From JAWHTC01 sp032586155 (GTDB taxonomy: Bacteria > Pseudomonadota > Alphaproteobacteria > Rhodobacterales > Rhodobacteraceae), in the NCBI RefSeq assembly GCF_032586155.1, contig NZ_JAWHTC010000001.1:62001-126000 (forward strand): 64,000 bases of DNA, written 5' to 3'. Shown piece after piece: positions 1 through 8,225 of the stretch. Made by a program: the position numbers and the translations under genes. The notes under the pieces are model-generated. The model did no database searches and was not told the DNA's origin. It was given only the letters and a program-made list of their open reading frames with translations. Each line of letters starts with the position of its first letter. Position 1 is the stretch's first letter.

Positions 1-2
1 GG

Positions 3-1052
3 GCCGCGCGCGAAAAGGTCGCCCGGCGGCAGGTCTCGGACATGACCGGGCAGACGGCCGAGGCGTTGGATATCCGCCCGTTTCATGGTCCCGGAGGGGC
101 ACGGGCCTGGACCCGGGTTCTGGTGGCCGGGGCGGATGAAGTTGCAGGTTGGCGGCGGGTCGCGGGAGAGCGCTGTCGCGCGGTGCTTCCGGACTATCTG
201 GGCTTGCCCGCGGCCGAGGGTCTTTGGACCGTTTACGTTGAAGCGGATACGGTGATGGCGCGGCTGGGACCCGGGGATGGGTTCTCTGCGGCGCCGGAGT
301 TGGCCGGGGCGATGCTGCAGCGCGCCTGGGACGAGGTGGAAGAGCGTGACCGGCCCAAGGCGATCCTTTTGATCGGGCAGGATGCGGCGGGACTACGTGA
401 CTGGGCCGATGCTACCGGAGTGGCGGTTGTTGAGAAGATTGCCGAGCTGGGTCGGTTGGGCGTGGCAACGCCCAAACCTCTGGCCCATGGAGAGTTGGGG
501 TTTGATCTGCGCCGCGACGCCCAGGCGGCGCGGGCGCGGCTCAGGGCGCGAGTGCTACCGTGGCGCTGGCCGGTTCTGATCGGGCTGGTTGCGGCGGGTC
601 TGTGGGCGGCGGGGCAGATTCTGGCAACCCAGCGGCTGGAGGAGCAGCGCCGCGAGATGACGGCGGCAACCATCGCACAGGTGCGCGAGCATTTTGTCCC
701 GCAAGGGCCTATTCTCGACATCCGCACCCAGGTTAGCCGCGAGATCGAGGCGCGCCAGGCCGGGCGTGGTGGCGGGCCCGAGGTGTCGCATATCGCGCCG
801 CTCGAGCTGTTCGGTGCGACCGCCGAGGTGCTGGCCGCACAACGCGCCCGCGTCGGCGTGGTCAGCTATGGCCCGGTGCAGGGTTTGGAAATCACGGCCG
901 AGTTGGCGGATTTTGCCGCGCTCGATGGGTTGGTCGAAGCCCTTGGTGTGGCGGGATTGCAGGTGACGGTTCTGCAATCGCGCAGCGTCGACGGCGGCAC
1001 GGAGGCGCGGTTGAAGCTGTCGACAGGCATCGGCGGGGAGGACAGGCCATGA
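3..1052 (+). CDS. gspL: Type II secretion protein GspL, 5'-truncated by window edge
   Basis: GspL is the inner-membrane platform protein that links the GspE ATPase to GspM. The frame is open from base 3, and an internal ATG sits at 42. The first visible residues already correspond to the middle of the cytoplasmic actin-like domain (LPDYLGLP, then a GF segment), so the true start lies before the window and about 60 or more residues are missing. One hydrophobic segment (PVLIGLVAAGLWAAG) near residue 180 of the visible part is followed by a coiled, charged stretch and a periplasmic ferredoxin-like domain, which is the GspL plan. The stop overlaps the next ATG by four bases (gspM at 1049). Sequence similarity in this family is low, so the call also leans on gspM next door and gspC-F nearby. 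Confidence 0.8.
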   Translation, partial: AAREKVARRQVSDMTGQTAEALDIRPFHGPGGARAWTRVLVAGADEVAGWRRVAGERCRAVLPDYLGLPAAEGLWTVYVEADTVMARLGPGDGFSAAPELAGAMLQRAWDEVEERDRPKAILLIGQDAAGLRDWADATGVAVVEKIAELGRLGVATPKPLAHGELGFDLRRDAQAARARLRARVLPWRWPVLIGLVAAGLWAAGQILATQRLEEQRREMTAATIAQVREHFVPQGPILDIRTQVSREIEARQAGRGGGPEVSHIAPLELFGATAEVLAAQRARVGVVSYGPVQGLEITAELADFAALDGLVEALGVAGLQVTVLQSRSVDGGTEARLKLSTGIGGEDRP

Positions 1053-1546
1053 GCATGATCGACTGGCTGGTGGCCCGGACAGGGCGCGAACGCGGGCTTT
1101 TGGGCGTGCTCTTTGCCATTTTGGTGCCGCTGGGATTAATCCTCGGGGTTCTGTTGCCCCTGGGGGAACGCCGGGCCGGGGCCGAACGGGCGCTGGAAGA
1201 GGCGCGCATGCTCAACATCTGGGTCGCGGCGCGGGCCGAAGAGGCCGCCGCTCTGGGCCTTGTGCCGGTGGAGTCGGCGAAGGAAATCGCCCCGATTGGC
1301 ATTTCGGCGCTGGAACAGGGGTTGAAACAGGCCGGGCTCTGGCCCTATGTCAGCCGCCTTGAAGCGCGCAGCGAAGGCGGCATCGCACTTGATTTCCAGG
1401 AGGTCGAGTTCGTTGACCTGATCACCTGGCTGCAGACGGTCGCGCCGCGCTGGGGTTACGGTTTCGAAGGGTTCCGCTTCGAACCGCGCGAAGTGCCGGC
1501 GATGGTCAAGGTCTCGATTGCCCTGTCGGAGGTTGGGGTGGACTAG
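1049..1546 (+). CDS. gspM: Type II secretion protein GspM
   Basis: GspM is the small inner-membrane partner of GspL in the secretion platform. The 165-residue protein has a short cytoplasmic N-terminus (SMIDWLVARTGRERGLL), one membrane helix at about residues 16-38 and a periplasmic domain with an early coiled-coil-prone stretch (RRAGAERALEEAR). Length and layout fit the family. The start ATG overlaps the gspL stop (ATGA), so the two are translationally coupled. It is the last gene of the plus-strand block and faces gspF, which ends at 1843 on the other strand. In most bacteria gspM closes a single gspC-to-M operon; here the C-F part lies in the opposite orientation. Confidence 0.82.
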   Translation: MSMIDWLVARTGRERGLLGVLFAILVPLGLILGVLLPLGERRAGAERALEEARMLNIWVAARAEEAAALGLVPVESAKEIAPIGISALEQGLKQAGLWPYVSRLEARSEGGIALDFQEVEFVDLITWLQTVAPRWGYGFEGFRFEPREVPAMVKVSIALSEVGVD

Positions 1547-1842
1547 GCGACCGCGGTCCGGTCAGGGGTGCCGACCGCGGCGCTTGTGGCAGGTACGGGA
1601 CGCTCCGCGGGGTGGTTTTCGTCCACGCAAGAGGCGCAGGGCTGGGGCTCTTTCTTGGGACAAATACTCATTCACGACATCTGTGCCTGAGGCCTGTTTT
1701 CAGCTTTCCGAGTGACAGGTGCAGCCGCGCCGCGCGTCAGCGCGGCGCCGCCAGATACCATGCGGGCCGAGCGAAGAGGCCCCCGGGACGCCGTCAGCTG
1801 CGCAACAACCTCCACTGTGACGCTGTCAGGCAGCGCAAACCT
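1547..1842. other. Convergent intergenic stretch, no gene
   Basis: These 296 bases lie between the ends of gspM (plus) and gspF (minus). No reading frame here resembles a protein. A hairpin with arms CCGCGGTC (1551-1558) and GACCGCGG (1573-1580) directly follows the gspM stop and may stop transcription, although no T-run follows it. A second GC-rich pairing (GCCGCGC at 1724-1730 with GCGCGGC at 1740-1746) is weaker. Confidence 0.5.
1551..1580 (+). terminator. Possible terminator hairpin after gspM
   Basis: Eight-base arms CCGCGGTC and GACCGCGG are separated by 14 bases and begin four bases after the gspM stop codon. There is no poly-T tract, so factor-independent termination is uncertain. 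Confidence 0.35.
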
Positions 1843-3072
1843 TTATCCAGCGACCATCGACTGCATGTCGAAGATCGGCAGCAGCACCGCCAGCACGATG
1901 GTCAGAACGAAGGCACCCACCAGCATCATCAACATCGGCTCCAGCAGGGCGGCAATGCGACGGCGCTCGGTTGAGAGCGCGTTTTCAACCATCATCGCGG
2001 CGCGTTCGGTCATGCGCGCCAGCCGAACAGAAGCCTCGCCCGCAGCAATCAGCTGTCGCGCGACCGGCGGGATAATCGACAGGCGCTCCAGCGCCGAAGA
2101 CAGGGTTTCGCCCTGGCGCACGGCTTCGGTGACCGCGCGCCCTTCATTGGTGAATTGCCGGACCCAGAGCACCTGTGACGCACTTTCGGTGGCACCCAGG
2201 ACCGGCTGGCGGCTGGCCAGAACCAGCGCCAGTGTGCGCAGGTACTGCACGGCCGCACCGCGCCGCATCAACCGCCCCACCATGGGCAGGCGTAACAGAA
2301 AACGTGCCCGCGCCTGGCGCCAGCGCGGGATGGCCGAGGACGCGCCCCAAAGCACCAGCAACCCGCCCGCACCGATCAACAGCCAGAGTGCGTTGGCAGA
2401 TATCCAGTCGGAGATGCTCAGCATGGTGCGGGTCAGCCCGGGCAGAGGGCGGCCAGACATTTCAAACATTGATACGATTTCGGGGGCCACGGTCGTCATC
2501 AGGATGCCGCAGACCAGAAGCGACACGGCGGCGACGAAGGCAGGGTAGATCAGCGCGGTGGAAATCTGTGCCTTGTCGGTGCCAAGCGTCTCCAGGTGAT
2601 CGGCCAGTTCCCCCATCACCGTCGCGGTATCGCCGGCGCTTTCACCGGCGCGCACCGAGGCGATGTAATAGGCGGGCCAGCCTGCGCCGGTGCTTTCCAG
2701 CGCCTCGGACAACGACGCGCCTTCCATCAACTCGGCGCGGGCCCTGGCCGCCACTGCGTCCAGGGCTGGATGTCCGCCCTGGCGTACTGCCTCCAGCGCG
2801 GCTTCGGTCGGCATTTCGGCTGCCAGAAGCACTGCCATCTGGCGGGTGAACACCGCCTGAAGATCGGCACCGAGCCGAATACGACGACCGGCGCCCCGGG
2901 CGAGTGACAGGGCGGACTGTCCCTTGGTCGCGCCCTGTTGCGGGGTCAGGTCTTCGACAAACAGTCCCTGGGCCTTCAATTCGGCCGAGGCCTGAGCCTC
3001 GGTGTCGGCAATAACGGTACCGGTCTTGCGTTGGCCAGCATCGGTATAGGCGGTATAGGCATAGGCCCTCAT
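1843..3072 (-). CDS. gspF: Type II secretion inner-membrane protein GspF
   Basis: GspF is the polytopic inner-membrane core that couples GspE to pseudopilus assembly. The 409-residue protein starts MRAYAYTAYTDAG, the usual GspF N-terminus. It carries two homologous T2SSF domains, and membrane helices are visible around ALIYPAFVAAVSLLVCGIL, ALWLLIGAGGLLVLWG and the C-terminal MLMMLVGAFVLTIVLAVLL. The frame is open further upstream, but the ATG at 3072 overlaps the gspE stop (ATGA), matches the family start and is chosen. It is the last gene of a minus-strand gspC-D-E-F series. Confidence 0.95.
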   Translation of the reverse strand: MRAYAYTAYTDAGQRKTGTVIADTEAQASAELKAQGLFVEDLTPQQGATKGQSALSLARGAGRRIRLGADLQAVFTRQMAVLLAAEMPTEAALEAVRQGGHPALDAVAARARAELMEGASLSEALESTGAGWPAYYIASVRAGESAGDTATVMGELADHLETLGTDKAQISTALIYPAFVAAVSLLVCGILMTTVAPEIVSMFEMSGRPLPGLTRTMLSISDWISANALWLLIGAGGLLVLWGASSAIPRWRQARARFLLRLPMVGRLMRRGAAVQYLRTLALVLASRQPVLGATESASQVLWVRQFTNEGRAVTEAVRQGETLSSALERLSIIPPVARQLIAAGEASVRLARMTERAAMMVENALSTERRRIAALLEPMLMMLVGAFVLTIVLAVLLPIFDMQSMVAG

Positions 3073-4703
3073 GCCACGTCTCCGACGACGCGCAGGGTCT
3101 CGGATACGCTGGTTTCGCCAGCGGTAACCTGGGTGAGACCTTGGCCGACCAGAGTCTCGTCGCTGCTGAGCGCCAGCGATTTCATCTCCGATTCCGCAGC
3201 GCCCCGGTCGATGGCTTCGCGCAGGGCTTCGCCGACTTCGATCATCTCGAAAATGCCGATCCGGCCGGAATAGCCGCTGTTGCCGCAGGCTTCGCATCCT
3301 GTCGCATCGAAGATCTCGAGCGGCAGGGGAAGGCCGTGGTTTTCGAAATGCCGTGCTTCGGATGCCGTCGGGGCGTGGGGCGATTTGCAGTCCGGGCAGA
3401 GGCGGCGCAACAGGCGCTGGGCAATGACGCCGCGCAGGGTGGCCGCGATCAGGAAGTTGTCGAGACCGAGATCGCGCAGGCGCACCACCGCGCCGATGGA
3501 GCCGTTGGCGTGTAGTGAGCTGAAGACAAGGTGGCCGGTGAGCGCGGCCTGGGCCGCAGTGCTGGCGGTTTCGCCATCACGGATTTCACCCACCAGGATC
3601 ACGTCGGGGTCCTGGCGCAGGGTGGCGCGTAACCCTGCGGCAAAGGTCATGCCGATCTCGGCGTTGATCTGGCTTTGCGAGATGCCGGGCAGGTCATATT
3701 CGATCGGGTCCTCGACGGTGACGATGTTTCGTTCATCGCGGTTGGCAAGTTTCAAGAGCGAATAAAGCGTCGTGGTCTTGCCCGAACCGGTCGGACCGGT
3801 GGCCAGGATGATGCCGTTCGGCAGCGCCGAGAGCCGTTCGAGAAGCGTCTGCTGCGCAGCGGAGAGGCCCAGTTCCGACAGCGGCATCAGTCCCGAGGAG
3901 CGATCGAGGATTCTGAGCACGATGCGTTCGCCGTAATTGCCCGGAAGCGAGCTGACCCGTGTGTCGATGCCGCGCCCACCCAGCGACAGCGGGATGCGCC
4001 CGTCCTGGGGCAGGCGGGTTTCGGCGATGTCGAGCCCGGCCATGACCTTGAGCCGCGAGACCACACGCTTCACCGGCACGTCCGAGCGGTCCATCACGGT
4101 TTGCAGGAAGCCATCCACCCGCATCCGGGCGCGCAACCCGCCCTCATAGGGTTCGACATGCAGGTCCGAGGCGCCCGAGCTGACGGCGCGTTTCAGAAGG
4201 GAATTGACTAGTTGGATGACCGGGGCGTCCTCGGCCTCGTCCAGAAGGTCGCGGCCACGGGTTGATCCGGTGGTGCCATCTTCGAGATCGAAAGTGAGGT
4301 CTTCGCCGTCGCCCGCGCCCTGGCCGGATTGATAGCTGCGGGTCAGGGCGGCCTCGAACCCGGCGACGGTTTCCTGCTCGAAGTGGAGCGGGCCGGGCGG
4401 CGCGCGGCGCTGGGCCTCGCGCAGGCCGAGCGAGGTGGCACCGGGTCCGGCAATGATGCGCGCACCATCGAGGATCACCTGGTTGTCGCGGGCAAAAGCA
4501 AAGGGCAGGCGCGCCGGGGCCGCTGATGACACAGAGGCCGGAGATGGGGTTGCGGAGTCCTCGATCAGATCAGTCCTTTGCTGGTGCCACGTTAGTTTGG
4601 GGGAGTGTCCAACATTGGATGGGGGGAAGGCAAGGGTCGGCGAGAGTGCGGTCTTTCGAAACATGTGGCGCGTCGACGGGATGCTACCTCTGCTATGTCT
4701 CAT
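3069..4703 (-). CDS. gspE: Type II secretion ATPase GspE
   Basis: GspE is the cytoplasmic hexameric ATPase that powers secretion. Counting from the ATG at 4703, Walker A GPTGSGKTT is at about residues 303-311, followed by the Asp box (VTVEDPIEYDLPGISQSQ), Walker B (DPDVILVGEIRDGETA) and a zinc-binding pair CPDC and CEAC near the C-terminus. The start is uncertain. Residues 1 to about 58 do not look like GspE, and recognisable similarity begins near RLPFAFAR. Other candidates are ATG 4664, GTG 4532, or CTG 4568, which has AAAGGA just upstream. The stop overlaps gspF. The upstream 267-base gap to gspD holds a structured repeat on the opposite strand. Confidence 0.93.
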   Translation of the reverse strand: MRHSRGSIPSTRHMFRKTALSPTLAFPPSNVGHSPKLTWHQQRTDLIEDSATPSPASVSSAAPARLPFAFARDNQVILDGARIIAGPGATSLGLREAQRRAPPGPLHFEQETVAGFEAALTRSYQSGQGAGDGEDLTFDLEDGTTGSTRGRDLLDEAEDAPVIQLVNSLLKRAVSSGASDLHVEPYEGGLRARMRVDGFLQTVMDRSDVPVKRVVSRLKVMAGLDIAETRLPQDGRIPLSLGGRGIDTRVSSLPGNYGERIVLRILDRSSGLMPLSELGLSAAQQTLLERLSALPNGIILATGPTGSGKTTTLYSLLKLANRDERNIVTVEDPIEYDLPGISQSQINAEIGMTFAAGLRATLRQDPDVILVGEIRDGETASTAAQAALTGHLVFSSLHANGSIGAVVRLRDLGLDNFLIAATLRGVIAQRLLRRLCPDCKSPHAPTASEARHFENHGLPLPLEIFDATGCEACGNSGYSGRIGIFEMIEVGEALREAIDRGAAESEMKSLALSSDETLVGQGLTQVTAGETSVSETLRVVGDVA

Positions 4704-4796
4704 TGCCGGTGCGGAAGGTGTTTTTTACGGCGCGTCGGGTTTGCGGCTCGGGAGAAGGTGATTGTACGATAGGCGGTCGGATGGCCTGGAGCTGGC

Positions 4797-4874
4797 TTTC
4801 GAATTGCTTGCGCAATCCGACCGACTGGGGGGCCAGCCCCCCAGACCCCCCGGGATATTTCTGGCAAGAGGAAG
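4797..4874 (+). repeat. Structured intergenic repeat, copy 1
   Basis: This is the first of three copies of an element that begins tttcgaattg and ends gcaagaggaag. It contains hairpin A, ATTGC (4803-4807) with GCAAT (4812-4816), and hairpin B, CTGGGGGGC (4825-4833) with GCCCCCCAG (4836-4844). Then come a second C6 tract and GGGATATTT. It lies between gspD and gspE and, read on plus, is antisense to them. Hairpin A differs from copies 2 and 3 on both sides of the stem in a way that keeps pairing. A further inverted repeat, CCGCTT (4899-4904) with AAGCGG (4913-4918), follows downstream. Confidence 0.8.
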
Positions 4875-4970
4875 AGGCGGACCGGGGTGTTGGAATGACC
4901 GCTTGAGGCCAGAAGCGGACTTGGCGGTAGGCCGGTTTGCAACCCTTGAGAACGTGGTAGAGGCCTCGTA

Positions 4971-6920
4971 TCAGTTCCCGTTAAACCTCAATCGCGACGG
5001 CAGGGGTGGGTAGTTGCGGCTTTGGGCGATGTCATCGACGAAGCCGGCGTCAAACGGCTGGTTCAGGTCGGCGCCGTCAAACGGGAAGCTGCCACGCGGT
5101 GTGCGCGGGTATTGGCCGTCATCCATCGGCGCGATGGTCTGGCTGGCGGCCTTGGCCTCGCGCGAGATCTGGCGGGTGAGTTTGCGGGCCTCGGCATCGG
5201 TGGCCACGACCTGTGGGCGCAAAAGCACCAGCAGCACGCGCTGGTTCTTGGAGGCGTTTTTGCCCCGGAACAGTCCGCCCAGAAGCGGGATTTTCGACAG
5301 CCCCGGCACCCGTTGATTGGCGCTGCCCGAGCCATTTTCCAAAAGGCCGCCCAGCATCACCACGTTGCCGTCACGCACCAGAACGGTGGTGGAAATGGCA
5401 CGTTTCGAGGTGATCTCGCCGCCCGAGGCCGAGGTGGTGCGGGTGAGGTTCGAGACCTCCTGGTTGATCAGCATCTTGACAGTGCGGTCGGCGTTGATCT
5501 GGGGCGTGACGGCGAGGGTCAGGCCGACATCCTGACGTTCGACCGTCTGGAACGGGTTTTCCGGGTTCGAGCCTGAGCCGGTCGAGGTGAAGGAGCCCGT
5601 GACGAAGGGCACGTTCTGGGCGACGACGATCTCGGCCTCTTTGTTGTTCAGCGTCATGATCGACGGCGTCGACAGAAGCCGGGTCGATTGCTGGGTGGCC
5701 ACGGCCGCCAGGAACCCGGCAATGCCGTTTGAACCGTTGCGTGGCACACCGGCAAGGATACCACCATTGCCCACGTCGACGGTCTGTTCGTTGACGATGG
5801 CACTGACCAGGCTGGTCAGCGTCGGGCGGCCCTGCATCGAGAATTGTGCCCCACCGACGATGGCCTGGTTCACGATGCCGCCGAACTGGGCGGTGAGGTC
5901 CGAGAATCCTTCAACGGTCATTTCAAAGATCACCGCTTCGACAAGCACCTGGGTCGGGCGGCGATCAAGGTATTTGACCATGTTCTGGATGTCGTCGATC
6001 CGGTCCTGCGGCGCGGTGATCAGCAGGGAATTGGTCTGTGGTTCGGGAACGATATGAATCTGCCCCTCGGTTTGCGGGTTTTCGCTTTGCAGGCTGCGCA
6101 GCACGATATCGGCGAGAGTGGCGGCCTCGGCATAGTTGAGGCCGATAGCGGTGGAGACGGTGTTGTTGCGCTGGGTATCAAGCCGGCTGGCCAGGGCACG
6201 CACCTGCTGGCGAAGCTGGTCGGGGCCAGAGATGACCAGCGCGTTCGAGCGCCGGTCGACGGTCACCGAGGCGCCTTCGGGCACGATATTCATGGCCTGC
6301 ACCACCTGCAGCACCTCTGCCGCGTTGGCGTTGCGCAGGCGGATCATCTCGATCGGTTTCTCGGAAGGTTTGTCGAGCCGCTTGATCAGGCCTTCGATGC
6401 GGCGATGGTTCTGGCCACGGTCGGAAAGGATGATCAGGTTCGAGCCGGGCACGATGGACATCACCGCCTCGGCCGGCAGGAGCGGGCGGACCACCTCGGT
6501 CACCTCGGCAGGCGTGGCGTTCTGCAACTCGATCACCCGGGTCTGGTAGCTGCCATCGGCAACGCCCAGGCGCGAACCGGGCGACATTTCACGGGCTGAG
6601 TTCATCGCCACGATCTTGTCCGAGCCAACGCCTTCGATGATGGTCAGGCGGTTGAGCTCCAGCACCGACAGGAAGACCTCGTATAGCTCGTCGGGGGTGA
6701 GCGTGCCGGGGGCGAGGATAGTGACGGTGCCGCGCACGTTCGGGTCGAGCACGTAATTGCGCCCCGTGGTTTCGGCGACGATTTCGACGAAACTGCGCAG
6801 ATCGGCATCGCGCAAATCCAGCCGGACCTGGGCCGATGCGGGGATCGCCATCAGGGCGGATAACCCCAACGCCAGAAAAAGGGCCAGCACATGCGCCCTT
6901 GCCGTCACAAGTCTGTTCAT
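4971..6920 (-). CDS. gspD: Type II secretion outer-membrane secretin GspD
   Basis: GspD forms the outer-membrane channel through which folded proteins leave the cell. The 649-residue protein starts MNRLVTARAHVLALFLALG, with a signal peptide ending near ASA-QVRLDL. The N0 domain follows (FVEIVAETTGRNYVLDP), then three N1-N3 repeats and the secretin domain with VPGLSKIPLLGGLFRG and the C-terminal LLVLLRPQVV. An in-frame ATG at 6980 would add 20 residues without signal-peptide character. ATG 6920, with AGCAGG a few bases upstream, is preferred. gspC lies 210 bases upstream on the same strand, so gspD may have its own promoter. Confidence 0.95.
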   Translation of the reverse strand: MNRLVTARAHVLALFLALGLSALMAIPASAQVRLDLRDADLRSFVEIVAETTGRNYVLDPNVRGTVTILAPGTLTPDELYEVFLSVLELNRLTIIEGVGSDKIVAMNSAREMSPGSRLGVADGSYQTRVIELQNATPAEVTEVVRPLLPAEAVMSIVPGSNLIILSDRGQNHRRIEGLIKRLDKPSEKPIEMIRLRNANAAEVLQVVQAMNIVPEGASVTVDRRSNALVISGPDQLRQQVRALASRLDTQRNNTVSTAIGLNYAEAATLADIVLRSLQSENPQTEGQIHIVPEPQTNSLLITAPQDRIDDIQNMVKYLDRRPTQVLVEAVIFEMTVEGFSDLTAQFGGIVNQAIVGGAQFSMQGRPTLTSLVSAIVNEQTVDVGNGGILAGVPRNGSNGIAGFLAAVATQQSTRLLSTPSIMTLNNKEAEIVVAQNVPFVTGSFTSTGSGSNPENPFQTVERQDVGLTLAVTPQINADRTVKMLINQEVSNLTRTTSASGGEITSKRAISTTVLVRDGNVVMLGGLLENGSGSANQRVPGLSKIPLLGGLFRGKNASKNQRVLLVLLRPQVVATDAEARKLTRQISREAKAASQTIAPMDDGQYPRTPRGSFPFDGADLNQPFDAGFVDDIAQSRNYPPLPSRLRFNGN

Positions 6921-7130
6921 AACCTGCTCTCTGCCTGCTTTGCCACGCGTGCCCGGGTCTTTGTTGACCTCTTCCAACACAGGCGGCTGCCTCTGATTTT
7001 TTGTCAGTTTAACCTAGTTCACCGGGAAATGGCACAAAATCCTTCAACGCTTTGCAAGATGTGGCCGAAATCCCTCGGACCCTAAAGCGTTTCTGCATAT
7101 TGCCGTGCCTCAACAACCTGTCGAAACACT

Positions 7131-7610
7131 TTATTGGGCAAAGCCCAGAAGTGCCGGGTCGGCCTGGCCATCGGTAATCCAGACGCCGTCATGGTCGATC
7201 CGGTCGATCAGGTAGCCATCGTCGAGCCTGTCTCCCGCCCGCAATACCTTTTGCCCGGTGGGATGCGAAATCATCGCCAGCGTCACATCACCGGACTGAA
7301 CCAGCCCGGTCAGGGTGTAGCCCAGGCTTTCGATCGGGGGCATCTGCGGTTTTGGCGGTTGCGGCTCGGCGACGGGTGTCGGCGGCTGCGGTTCCGGTTG
7401 TGGCGGCATCGGCGGCTGCGGTTCGCCAAACAGCGCGGGCCAGACACGGGGCGGTTCTGGCTCGGTCGCGATTTGCGCCTCGCTGGTGTCGACAATCGCC
7501 AGCGGCGTCAGGGCCGGGGGTGGATCCTTGACCTCGTGCCATAGGCCCTGGCCCGCCAGGGCGGCGGCGGTCAGGGCGATCAGGGTGAGCAAAGCGGCAA
7601 CAAAGCGCAT
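7131..7610 (-). CDS. gspC: GspC-like inner-membrane clamp protein of type II secretion
   Basis: The protein has 159 residues: an N-terminal membrane anchor (MRFVAALLTLIALTAAALA), a long Pro-rich linker around residues 52-92 with repeated Pro-Gln and Pro-Glu units, and a C-terminal homology-region domain (LGYTLTGLVQSGDVTLAMI, then GQKVLRAGDRLDDGYLIDRI). This is the GspC plan, in which the HR domain contacts the GspD N0 domain. It stops after the HR domain, so there is no PDZ or coiled coil as in longer GspC proteins. AAGGA precedes the ATG. It heads the minus-strand gspC-D-E-F series and is divergent from a lipoprotein gene. Low primary conservation makes context important to this call. Confidence 0.8.
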   Translation of the reverse strand: MRFVAALLTLIALTAAALAGQGLWHEVKDPPPALTPLAIVDTSEAQIATEPEPPRVWPALFGEPQPPMPPQPEPQPPTPVAEPQPPKPQMPPIESLGYTLTGLVQSGDVTLAMISHPTGQKVLRAGDRLDDGYLIDRIDHDGVWITDGQADPALLGFAQ

Positions 7611-7702
7611 CTGAAATCCTTGGCGGTCTTGAAATACTTGGACCGGGCGATACTGGCATGTTAATTTCCATTAATAATATACCAAAAAAGTATGAGAGCA
7701 CA

Positions 7703-8218
7703 ATGCAGGCAGGACAAATCCTAAAGGTCGGGCTATCCGGCATGGCGCTTATTGCGCTTGTAGGTTGTGAAGAAGGCGCCCCCTTCGGACAACAGACGTT
7801 CCGCGCGCAATATGCCGTGGCGCGGCAATCCCTTGAAAACGGGCAATATGAGAAAGCAGGGCGCAGCTACCAGAGGTTGTTGGAGCAGGCTGGGCCATTG
7901 GCCCCGCGGATTCGGCTGGAATATGCCCACACGCTGTTACGGCAAGGGGATTTCCCCCAGGCAGCGGCGCAGGCGGGCAGCCTTGTGCAAGGATCAACCG
8001 GTGCGGCGCGGGCTGCAGCGCTGGCTGTGCAGGCAACGGCCGAGCACGAGATGGCGCTGCAATTCCTGGCCCAGGGCGACCGGGTCAAAGGCAAACAATA
8101 CCTGATCCGAGCCGACAAGGGCATGGCCGAAGTTTTGAAGAAACACCCCGAGATGGACCCGATTGGCAGCCTTGCGGCGCGTCGGGCCAGCATCAAGGTG
8201 CGCAAGGCGGCCTTGTGA
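7703..8218 (+). CDS. TPR-like lipoprotein of unknown function
   Basis: This is a 171-residue protein with a lipoprotein signal MQAGQILKVGLSGMALIALV followed by GC; the modified Cys is residue 22. After the anchor, helical repeats resemble tetratricopeptides (ARQSLENGQYEKAGRSYQRL, then RLEYAHTLLRQGDFPQAA). The frame is open for 15 codons before this ATG, but only ATG 7703 places the lipobox normally. It is divergent from gspC and could be a pilotin-like or assembly factor for the secretin. That is only a suggestion from position and TPR character. The next gene starts seven bases after its stop, so they are probably co-transcribed. Confidence 0.75.
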   Translation: MQAGQILKVGLSGMALIALVGCEEGAPFGQQTFRAQYAVARQSLENGQYEKAGRSYQRLLEQAGPLAPRIRLEYAHTLLRQGDFPQAAAQAGSLVQGSTGAARAAALAVQATAEHEMALQFLAQGDRVKGKQYLIRADKGMAEVLKKHPEMDPIGSLAARRASIKVRKAAL

Positions 8219-8225
8219 GCACCTG

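Noticed and set aside
1612..2548. Plus-strand frames running from the gspM-gspF gap into gspF
   Set aside because: They have no protein character and most of their length is antisense to gspF.
5844..6599. Long plus-strand open frame opposite gspD
   Set aside because: It is the antisense shadow of a well-recognised secretin gene and has no domain or ribosome-binding site.
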